A stretch of DNA of 28,140 nt from assembly GCA_015680685.1 (NCBI GenBank), contig MNCI01004839.1, positions 161,731-189,870 of the forward strand. Reading direction: 5' to 3'. Below, one piece after another: positions 20,072 to 28,140 of this stretch (positions are counted from its first letter, which is position 1; each line of letters begins with the position of its first letter). This DNA comes from Gnetum montanum. Taxonomy: Eukaryota > Streptophyta > Gnetopsida > Gnetales > Gnetaceae. Below the pieces are notes generated by a model that made no database searches, was not told where the DNA came from, and saw only the letters and a program-made list of their open reading frames with translations. A program made the position numbers and the translations under genes.

Positions 20072-20870
20072 GGATAGGTCACGCTATGGTCACACCCAAC
20101 ATGACTACCCAGCGTGACCTGCAGTGTGACCTTAAAAACTTGTAATTTTAAGCTAAAATCTAGAATTTCTAAAGCTTGGAACCCATAGTTATCAATAGTG
20201 GACCCTGAGGATGACTTGCACCCTTGAAATCAAGTCATTTTGACTCAGTTTTGAGGCTCTAAAAGTTGGTCATGCTGTGGTCACGCACAACATGACTACC
20301 CAGCGTGACCTGCAGTGTGACCTAAAAAACTTGTAATTTTGAGCTAAAATCTAGAATTTCTGAAGGTAGGGACCCATATTTATCAATAGTTGACCCTGAG
20401 GATGACTTGCACGCTTGAAATCAAGTCATTTTAGCTCAATTTTGGGGATCTAAAAGTTGGTCACGCTGTGGTCACGCCCAGCATGACTGTCCAGCGTGAC
20501 CTGCAGTGTGACCCCAAAAACTTGCAATTTTGAGCCAAAATCTAGAGTTTCTGAAGGCAGGGACCCATAGTTATCAATAGTGGACCTTGAGGATGACTTT
20601 CACACTTGAAATTAAGTCATTTTGACTTAGTTTTGAGGCTCTAAAAGTTGGTCACGCCCAGCATGACTGCCTAGCATGACCTGTAGTGTGACTTGCAATT
20701 TTGAGCTGAAATCTAGAATTTCTGAAGGCTAGGACCCATAGTTATCAATAGTGGACCTAAGGATGACTTGCACCCATGAAATCAAGTCATTTTGGCTCAG
20801 TTTTGGGGCTCCTAGAGTTGGTCAAGCTATGGTCACGCCCAGCATGATTGCCCAGCGTGACCTGCAAAAA
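20072..20870. repeat. 191-bp tandem array in the 5' LTR, five units
   Basis: TGGTCAC anchors occur at 20087, 20278, 20469, 20649 and 20830. The first two spacings are 191. The later ones are 180 and 181 because of deletions of about 10 bases. Units match those at 5012-5850 in order. Confidence 0.92.
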
Positions 20871-21158
20871 CTGTGTAGTTTGGCTTGAAATTTGGACTCT
20901 TGAATGCTGAGACTTGGAGTGGACATCAACGGCTCTTGAGGATGGCTTGCACCCTCATATTTGGATCATGTTTCATTTGATTTTGAAACTGTTGGAGCTA
21001 CTCATGCTGAGGGCAAGCTAGCTTAATAGTGTGATCAAGCTGGCTTGAGCAACCTGGACTTGAGTTTCATGCCTTAGTCAAATTTTGCCTCCCAAATGCT
21101 TGAAAGGGCTTGAGTTGTTCTTGTTTCAAATTGTAAGGCCAAAATTAGTGGTGTTTTA

Positions 21159-21340
21159 GTCACCTCCTATGCCTTGTTGTCCATTGCACCTCCCTCTCAT
21201 CCTACTGCACGCCATGGCCACCATCATTCCTTCAACCAGCATGCTACTCTGCACCGTCACACATGCCTACTCCTCCGTTGACCTTGCTCCATGCTCTCCC
21301 AACTATAACGTTGAAAAATTTGGTTGTCGAAAAACTAAAA
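21159..21340. other. Right flank of the main insertion, pyrimidine-rich
   Basis: CT-rich sequence with CCATG and TGCAC words, like 3570-3710 on the other side of the main element. A short plus frame (21169-21351) has no recognisable similarity. It is probably the continuation of the target locus. Confidence 0.5.
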
Positions 21341-22441
21341 ATTCTAGGTAAGACAACCTAACATTGGATCTCAAGGGCCTCCAAGAAACAAGTTCCAAGG
21401 TACCCTATATAGTTTTGCTAATCACCCAAGAACTTAGAAATTGTAAAATAGTGTAAAAGAATTTAATAAAAAAATTGCATATATAACCAAAAGAAATAGA
21501 AAAAATAAATTTTCACAAAACCAATGAACTACAAATTTTATTGAAAATAATAATAATCGCAGAAGCAAAAAGTTCGAGTACAAGTTTCTTTTTGTGTGCT
21601 TAAAATATACAAAGAGCTGTGTGAGAAGTGGTTGTAATCCTAGTAAAACTGACAAAGTGCTTCTGGTCGACTCGACGATCTAGGTGCTCCAAAGTTCCAC
21701 TCCTGAAACTCTTTGCTAGCTTTGAAGTTGGATCTGCTACACTGGTTGAAAAATGGGTAAGGTAATTGTTTGAATTTTTGGTGTTCGGCAATTACTCTGA
21801 GAGTCTACAATGCTTAGCCAATTGCGTGTTTGTCAAAAATTCCTTTCAAAGTGTTGGAATTCTGTTTAAATAGGTTGTTGGTGTTCAACTTGTTGCTACA
21901 AATTTTCTATCATGATTGCTAATAGATTGAAATCACGCGCAAAGGTGGCAAGCTTTCAACTCCAACGTAATTTTCATTTATGGTAAGTTTTGATACCCCC
22001 AAGGCATCAAAACAATAATTGTTACCATAAATAGTAAACATACTTTTCCAACTACGTTGGCTTCTCCCACCAATGCTGAGTTTTGACAACTATATCGGGT
22101 TTTGCTAGGAAATTGAAACCAAACACCACCAACACTAGGTGTAGGTGGTTCCAACGTAGTTGAGCCTACATACCCTCAAAAACCCATGAACATGCCAATT
22201 TTGATAGTCCAAAAAGCATTTTTAACATCCCCAAGCCCAAATATAGACATGGTATGATTTTTTTTTTTACTTGGGGAGTGAGGCTATGATAACTTATGAG
22301 GCATTTTTTTAGTCCCAAAAGTTAAAGTATGTGAAATTGCATCTCATGGATTACAATCTTTACATTTTACAATAAAATTCCAACCTCAAGTTTAATGGTG
22401 AGGTTTATAAGTTGCAACATGAAATTTCTTGGTGGTGGTTC
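21341..22441 (-). repeat. Probable 3' LTR end of the second element
   Basis: The right end (…GGTGGTGGTTCA at 22441) is followed by a polypurine-tract match, just as in the main element. On the minus strand it starts TGAACCACCACC, close to TGAAACACCACT of the main LTR. A TATA-like TATTTAAAC lies near 21865-21873. The left boundary is not seen, so the start is approximate and no partner LTR lies in the window. Confidence 0.55.
21962..22060. repeat. Nested three-arm inverted repeat in the second LTR
   Basis: Three perfect arm pairs are nested: CCAACGTA (21962-21969) with 22053-22060, ATTTATGGTAA (21976-21986) with 22022-22032, and GTTTTGAT (21987-21994) with 22006-22013. The loop is 11 bases. 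Confidence 0.85.
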
Positions 22442-22457
22442 ATTTGGCCCTTCTTTG
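22442..22457 (-). other. Polypurine tract of the second element
   Basis: The minus strand reads CAACAAAGAAGGGCCAAA before TGAACCACC. About 66 bases from here (22442-22510) align with 6122-6190 of the main element, including GACAAAGAA and CAAAACACCA. Confidence 0.75.
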
Positions 22458-23682
22458 TTGATGTTTGGAGGATGAACTTGAGAGACATTGACAAAGAATA
22501 CAAAACACCAGCATAGGTCCATTACTGATGTTTCCTCTTCATGCTTGATTCTATAATGTTGAACCATGCCAAAGAGTGGTTATAACAGTGAAATAAGATT
22601 ATTGTGAGGTGATAGAGGCTAAAGGCTATATTTGGTCATGAGGAAATGGTCACAAGGGTTAACAATGAGTTCCAAATGTTGGCAATCATGATCATGGTGA
22701 TGGCATTGACATGTTGGCTAATCAATGTGGTCTTCGCACTTTGTACTTCGAAGTGTTGTTCACTTGATTTGAGGAGCCAACACTTTGCTCCAAGGCTTCT
22801 TTGGTCATTAGGTCTCTCCTTTTGCATATTTGGAGCTATTGGTTTGTCTTTTGGTCTTCATTAGTCTTTCAACTTCTTGGTAATTTTCTTCCCCATTTCT
22901 TTTTTATTTTTTGACTTTTGAGGGTTGAAACCTTCATTGGGTTTCATTACCAAGGTTGGGTTTGATTTGGTTTTCCCATTGAATAAGATGTGTTACATTC
23001 AATGGACTTCATGGAGCATGACAAAGGAAGTGTCTTATTGCCATAACACATCAGTGTCAAACATAGATCATCATTGCTATTCAAGGTAAGGAGGATCATA
23101 ATTAGGCTAATAGGGTTGGGCTTAATTGAGGGTAATGGATGTGAAACAAGCACTCTTGGTATGGCAAGACAAGCTAACCACATCTTATGCATCAATGTCA
23201 CATGGTAACTTGCTGCCATGATGAGGCACACCTTCATGATGACTTTTGAGTTTCATCCTACAAGCACAACTTCAAGAGAACAAGAAAACAAGACAAAAAA
23301 AACATGTCCTTACAAAATAATGCATTGGATTACATGAGACAACCAATGAACCAAGCCACTATAGATCACTATCAATGCAACATTGAGAGATCTGTGTGAT
23401 GTCCATTAGATTTACAAAACTTGCAGTTCATTTATTGTGTCAAATAGAGAGATTGAGAGAAAGAGAACATGCAAGCTCGTTTATCGTAGACTATTGGAGT
23501 CATCAACATCGGTCATTCATTGCAACCTGTCAACAATGATAAACAACACTACAAGAAAACATATAAGTGTTAGATGTAATCAAGGCTATGTAATGGCTTT
23601 AATATTACATTGCAAGGGCTTGATGAGGTCATGAGTAGGCTTAAGTTCTAGTGAGGAACTTGGTTGTGTGTGTTTTCTCCTC
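22458..23682 (-). other. 3' UTR of the second element
   Basis: No coding signal. 23190-23310 aligns with about 6990-7110 of the main element (shared CATGATGA, CACAACT and GACAAGAAAAC stretches). Integrase, RNase H and RT are absent between here and the pre-RT stub. Confidence 0.6.
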
Positions 23683-23800
23683 ACCATTGTGATTTAGATG
23701 GGAATTTCAACTAAGGGACCCTCTGTGATGTCTCTGGCTTTAAGGTCAATGGTCATGAAGCTACTTCAGGGCATTGAGGCTGTATGTTAGAACATTTTCA
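23683..23800 (-). pseudogene. Pre-RT stub of the second element
   Basis: The plus-strand text GGGAATTTCAACTAAGGGAC corresponds to GGGATTTCAACCAAAGGATC at about 10913 in the main element, and the minus-strand reading gives a GPLVEIPI-like segment. About 100 bases upstream, the GCAGGAATGAGC segment (23904-23914) matches the one before pol in the main element. RT proper does not follow; the sequence runs into 3' UTR, so this is the scar of a large deletion. Confidence 0.65.
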
Positions 23801-24455
23801 AGGTTTAAGATTTGGGTATGTAAGGTCAACTTGGTCTAACAACATCACAAGAGGGGTTTATTTAGGCTTTAAGGCTAGTCAAATTTGCTTCCTTATCCTT
23901 CTAGCTCATTCCTGCATGACAACATAAGCACATAAAGTGACACCTGTGTAATAAAATTGTTAAATAATGTAAAAAAATATAAAATACATTAATAATAATG
24001 CATATATGAGTCAAAACACATTAAAGCAAAGGCGAAACATGGTTCAATCATTGTTAAAAAAGGGTATCAGGGGTAAGTTAGAGAAAATAGTGTAAAACAA
24101 AGCTTAAATGGTGGTAGAATGGTGGTCAAATAAGACTATATGCAAACCAACATTCATGAAATGAAGTTGGGTAAGGTTAAACAAAGTCGTATTGATGTTC
24201 CATGACATCAATTGAAGCTAAACCAAGCCAACTAAAATACAAATGGTATCATATGATAGAAACATGAGGCTCAGTAGGACCAAATGTTGTGGACATGAGC
24301 GGTGTAGAGCCAAATGATACTAAATGATAAGGTAGTGAAGACCACGATTATGCAACAAGGTTAAAACACGTCAAGCTCCAAGGGAACAAGGCCAAACCAA
24401 TCAAGGTGAGAGATAGGTGGTGATATTTGGTCAATTTCTAGTCAACCAGAGTCAG

Positions 24456-24490
24456 ATTTTGCTAATTTTAGGCCTTAACGAGCCATAGTG
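24456..24490. repeat. Single unit of the AGTTTTAGGCC minisatellite family
   Basis: GCTAATTTTAGGCCTTAACG followed by AGCCATAGTGG resembles the 32-bp units at 26834-26990. It lies on the pol side of the 193-bp array, so the spacer again has this family at both ends. Confidence 0.6.
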
Positions 24491-24589
24491 GAGGTCTACA
24501 TGATTAATGGGGAAGTTTGGGCACTTGGTGTAATCATTTTAAGGATATTTTAAGTCAAAGATGAAGCATTTTCTTGTAACTACACTAGA

Positions 24590-26530
24590 GCTCAACTAGG
24601 ACTACGCTGGCTAGCATAGTTAGGGTATGCTCTAGTGTAGTAGGTATCAACATGTTGGTTCTAAGGTTCATTATGGTCAATTTTGGGATCTTCATCATCT
24701 ATATGGCTAGCGCAATGGACTAGGGTTGGAGATTGGTAAATTTTACTATCACTTTGACTCCCTAGAAGTCACAAATGATGTCAAGACTACCAACCACACT
24801 AGGACTACACTAACCAATGTAGTCTCAACATAGTCCCATGAGAAAAATGGATTTTTGGTGTCCCAATGTTAAAATTAGTGTTCCATAAGCTTCCTAGGGA
24901 AATGCAGGGTCTTGGAAAGGCTAAAATAATCATGTGAAGGTTAAAATAGGCTACTACAAGTGAAGTTTTGGCACCAACACCCCATGACTACACTAGACAA
25001 CATAGCTGGGGATGGCCTTAGTGTAGTTGGATCAAGATTTGGGCTTTTCATGGTCAAAACAAGGCTAAACTATAGCTAACTTTAAGGTTTCAAAATTCTA
25101 GACTTCCCAAATCAAGTTTTAGGCTATTTTGAGTGTTGTTGTGTTAGTACAACTACCCTAGAGTAAGAACTATGGTAGGACTACACTGGCTAGTGTAGGC
25201 TTGGTCTACCCCAGCATAGTTACACGAGTCTTGGCTTTTAGTTGGTTTTTGTGGTCAATTGACCCAATGCTTAGGTTCCTGGGGTTACTAGTGTTCATAG
25301 CTTAGGTTTAGACTCAAAATTCTCAATTTTGATGATTTTTTGAGTTTAGATATGGCCATACATACACCCCTATACTACACTAGCTAGCATAGTCCTAGTG
25401 TAAGTGTGGGGTGTATGATATGTTTTAGCCATTTTTTACTTAATTTACAGGGTTTAGTAGTCTTTAGAGGTTCTGATAGGGATTTGGGTTTAGGATGATG
25501 CATTGGGAAGTTGATTTGACATGTTAGTGACCTATTTTTAAAGCTTTTTTTAACCAACTATGTTGAAAACTACACTAGCCAATGTAGTTAAGGTCATGCC
25601 TAGTGTAGCTCTGAGGTTAAGATGTGTTTTGACTAATTTTTGTTTCATTGATTAGTAGTTTATAGTTACAAAGACTTTTGAAAGGTGTGAAGACTAGGAT
25701 ATCCCACTTTGAAGTTCATTTTTGGCATTTGGTATTCAAAATCCAATCAACTACATTGGGACTATGCTAGCTCATATAGTTGGAGTTGTCCCCAACGTAG
25801 TTCTAAGGTGGTAGTGGGATTTGACTTGTTTTTGCTTCACAGTTTGACATTGTAGGATCACCAAAGGTTTTGAGAGCTATAAAGGTTAGTAAATGTCAAT
25901 TTGAATATTATTTGATGCATTTGATGACCAAATCCACGCCATCTATGCTGGGACTATGCTAGCTAGTGTAGTTGGGGTGCCTCCTAGTGTAGTTCGTCTA
26001 AGATAAATGGTTCTTGGCATCTTTTCGTGGGTTTTATGAATTTTTGGAGTTTTTAGAGGTTCTCGTAAGGGTTTGGGACTTAGATGATGATTTTTAGGAT
26101 CAAGTTGATATGTTTATGGCTTGTTATTAGGTTTTGATGGGGCATCTATGCTAGAACTACACTAGCCAATGTAGTTCCTTAATCTACCCAACTTTCAAGG
26201 CCTGTATTCAGCTTTTATGAGCTGAAAAGTGGCTAAAGCATAGGTGTATGTTATTCCCTAGGCCTCTGGGCTTGTGCCAATCAATTTTTGAGTTATTTGG
26301 ACTCAAGGAAGTTAGTGAAAAGCCACTTGTATGAGTAACTATAGCCAGCGTAGTCCCTGAGTTAGCCCAACTTTCAAGACCTATATTCAACTTTTAGGGG
26401 CTAAAAAGTAACCAGAGCTTAGGCTTATGTTATGCCATAGGCCTCTAGGCTTCCACCAATTGATTTTTGAGTCATTTGGAATCAAGGAACCTAGTGAAAA
26501 CCCACCTGTACGATATAAATATGTTAGGTT
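24590..26530. repeat. 193-bp palindromic tandem array in the second element's spacer
   Basis: Ten units can be anchored by an ACTACACTAG/CTAGTGTAGT-like palindrome centred near 24610, 24813, 24997, 25189, 25385, 25578, 25770, 25962, 26166 and 26347. Spacings run 181-204, mean about 193. A second CCTAGTGTAGTT word follows about 35 bases after each centre. The last unit pair (26188 onward and 26368 onward) is the most alike and has a 180-base offset. Confidence 0.88.
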
Positions 26531-26833
26531 GTGTATAAGCTTTGCTAACCATCCTAAACAATGCTTAAAGTGTGACAGTTAATCTAAAGTATGGTGGAAA
26601 CTTCGTACACTAGTTTATGTTGTTAAATATGATAATTTTCAATCAATTTTCACATTTTACATTTTTCTATGTTTTTTTTTTAATTTTGGTGTAAAACGCT
26701 ACTAGTTAAAATGACTATAAAATGCAAAGTTACAAAGCAAAGTTTAACAATAAAATGCAAATGTGTAAAACAAGATGTAGTAGGTTACATTATAAGTATA
26801 GAGGAGATAAAAGGAATAGAGGTCACTAATTTA

Positions 26834-26993
26834 CTAGTTTTAGGCCTTGGCAGACCATAATATTTCTAGTTTTAGGCCTTAGTGGATCGTAATATCGCTA
26901 GTTTTAGGCCTTAGCAAGCCATAATATTGTCAATTTCCAGCCTTAGCAAGTTGTAATATTGCCAATTTTAGACCTTATTGGGTTGAGGTCCAT
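26834..26993. repeat. 32-bp minisatellite next to the second protease remnant
   Basis: Five units begin near 26834, 26866, 26898, 26930 and 26962 (CTAGTTTTAGGCCTTAGCAG type, then ACCATAATATT). It occupies the same place relative to protease as the 27-bp array at 14341-14640. Confidence 0.9.
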
Positions 26994-27193
26994 ACTTGAG
27001 TAGCAAGTATTGGATTCTCTCAAAAGAGCATATAAGGCTAGAGGCAATATCGAAACATGATATAATATCACAGAGGTAAACAACTGATCATTTACCAAAG
27101 AAGGGATAAGACATTTACTGCAAACTTGTTGCTTAATCTTTGGTAGATCAATGAGTTCATTTGGCATGATCTTGTGCTCATCATCTCTCTTGT

Positions 27194-27567
27194 TCAACAT
27201 GGTAAGTTGCATGCATTTTCATTGACCACCCCATGTTGTAGAGTTAATATTGCTAACATTATTATTGTTCTTATTGTTGGTGGCCCCAGTCTGAGTATCG
27301 AGAGTTTCCTCTTGAAACTCCACCTCTGAACCTTGGTTAATGTTAACATAGTTAACCGAAGGTAGCAACATGTTGTCTGGATAATAATTTCTCCTTTCTC
27401 ATATGGTAAATGGATCTCTTGATGTTTAGGAGATGAGACCACATGAAACTTAGCTAATCATGGCCCTTCTAAGATCAAGTTGAAGCTAGGTGTCTCTTCA
27501 ACCACTAGGAAGTTGGCAGATGTAGGGAATTGCTCATCAGCTATGAAATCTAAGGAGATGAAACCTT
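27194..27567 (-). pseudogene. Protease remnant of the second element
   Basis: The minus strand gives HVVSSPKHQEIHLPYEKGEI (about 27380-27450), matching AVSSPIHQEIHLPYEGGEI in the main element. Before it come a VVEETPSFNLILEGP segment, matching VDEMPWFNMILGHP, and an EQFPTSANF segment matching DQFPTSDEF. The active-site half is missing, cut off at the single N (27568). Stops interrupt the frame. Confidence 0.82.
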
Positions 27568-27729
27568 NTCAATGGCATCAACATCAGAACCAAGACCATG
27601 AGTTGCTAATACTTCAAAGCCTAAGGAACCATTTGTTATTTGGGTCCCTCCACCATTGACAAGTAAAACTATAATAGCCCATGATCAAAGCCCACCTATA
27701 GTGATCAACAACTCAATGGTAAGCAAGGN
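27568..27729 (+). other. 160-bp plus-strand gag island between single Ns
   Basis: Single Ns at 27568 and 27729 bracket a stretch that reads as gag on the plus strand (KPKEPFVIWVPPP, then PPIVINNS), while both neighbours read on the minus strand. It resembles 1660-1780 of the left-flank gag remnant. Its last bases AAGCAAGG equal the first minus-strand bases at the window's right edge. Most likely a misplaced or inverted assembly piece. Confidence 0.75.
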
Positions 27730-27731
27730 CA

Positions 27732-28140
27732 TTATTTATTAGCGGGCATGTCTTTGCTTATAGGGATAGAAGTTAACACTTCAGCTATTGCATCCCTAGG
27801 AGCATGAGATATCATGACTATGTCATACAAGTTCAATGATGTGTTCTTTTGTTTAAGGGACCATTTAGCTTGTTCCATTTTTGTGAGGAAATTCTTTCCC
27901 TTGGTGTGTAATCTTTCAGCCTTAGTGGTTTTAACTTCCTTCATCCTTCCTAGATTTTATGGCTTAGGTTTCAACATGGATGCCTTGGGGCCCCTGTCCA
28001 TGGATATAGTTGGTCTTGGTGTAAGTCTCCATGGGTTAGTTGATTTTGAAGCCTTTCACTGTTGGCCACCTTCAATGGGCTTAGTTGGTGGTTTGGTGAT
28101 AAGTTGTTTTCATTGTCATTCTAATGATGATTCCTTGCTT
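27732..28140 (-). pseudogene. gag C-terminal remnant of the second element
   Basis: The minus frame 27944-27732 contains WSLKQKNTSLNLYDIVMISH and VLTSIPISKDMPANK, matching ALKQKNTSLSLYDLVMTSP and MLTSIPISEDLPTDE of the main gag. Sequence from 27945 to the window edge aligns with about 1795-1985 of the left-flank gag remnant (GGACARGGGGCC, TTGAAACCTAAGCC). It runs out of the window. Confidence 0.82.

Larger units (their letters stand above)
3715..21158 (-). mobile_element. Large Tat/Ogre-like Ty3/gypsy LTR retrotransposon, defective
   Basis: Two direct repeats of about 2.4 kb (3715-6121 and 18744-21158) bound an internal region of about 12.6 kb. On the minus strand the order is 5' LTR, primer-binding site, leader, gag, protease, long spacer, RT, RNase H, second RNase H, integrase, 3' UTR, polypurine tract, 3' LTR. 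Integrase placed after RNase H defines Ty3/gypsy. The extra archaeal-type RNase H, the size and the separated gag-pro and pol blocks are hallmarks of the Tat/Ogre-like clade. LTR ends are TG...CA, except that the outer end of the right copy reads TA in plus-strand terms. Stops throughout the coding blocks make it non-autonomous. No clean target-site duplication is visible; AGTCA occurs at 3706-3710 and 21158-21162. Confidence 0.92.
18744..21158 (-). repeat. 5' LTR of the main element
   Basis: Same structure as 3715-6121. It differs by transitions and small indels: an extra 30-bp minisatellite unit, about 11 bases missing in the fourth 191-bp unit, and a changed stretch near 19940. The outer end reads GTGTTTTA where the other copy has GTGTTTCA, so the terminal CA is mutated. 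Being the 5' copy, it would carry the promoter for the genomic RNA. Confidence 0.93.
22442..28140 (-). mobile_element. Second, deleted Tat/Ogre-like element (internal part)
   Basis: On the minus strand, from the window edge leftward: gag remnant, protease remnant, 32-bp minisatellite, spacer with a 193-bp array, pre-RT stub, 3' UTR, polypurine tract and LTR end. The order copies the main element, but about 3 kb of RT-RNase H-integrase is missing. It continues beyond 28140. Confidence 0.75.

Overview
The window looks like plant nuclear DNA made almost wholly of long terminal repeat (LTR) retrotransposons. The gag, protease, reverse transcriptase (RT), RNase H and integrase remnants are of plant Ty3/gypsy type. 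Nothing looks bacterial or organellar, and I found no intact host gene, tRNA, rRNA or CRISPR. The species cannot be told. One run of Ns and two isolated single Ns show a draft assembly.

Main element (3715-21158, minus strand, about 17.4 kb). It has two LTRs of about 2.4 kb. The right copy (18744-21158) is the 5' LTR and the left copy (3715-6121) is the 3' LTR. Reading right to left: primer-binding site, leader with a 24-bp tandem array, gag-protease in one frame (18380-14655, 11 premature stops, no frameshift), a spacer of about 3.5 kb with tandem arrays and an assembly gap, then pol (pre-RT, RT with YVDD, degenerate Ty3-type RNase H, a second archaeal-type RNase H, integrase with HHCC and D,D35E) ending at 7668. 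After that come a minisatellite block, the 3' untranslated region and the polypurine tract. The second RNase H, the size and the gag-pro/pol split point to the Tat/Ogre-like clade. The copy is dead: it has many stops, mostly explained by C-to-T change, and two frameshifts in pol.

Right flank (about 21.3 kb to the window end): a second, related minus-strand element. It keeps a 3' LTR end, polypurine tract, 3' UTR, pre-RT stub, a spacer holding a regular 193-bp palindromic array, a 32-bp minisatellite, protease and gag remnants. RT, RNase H and integrase are deleted. A 160-bp plus-strand gag piece lying between two single Ns is probably a misplaced contig.

Left flank: a third, plus-strand gag remnant (1160 to about 2300), a pair of covarying hairpins, and unclassified AT-rich sequence up to the insertion point.

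The most unusual theme is repeat architecture. Each of the two larger elements carries its own CpG-containing word (AGCGTGACC in one, CCAACGTAGTT in the other), repeated in both its LTR and its gag-pro/pol spacer. A different minisatellite family, with core AGTTTAARGYC, sits at the edge of every coding block.
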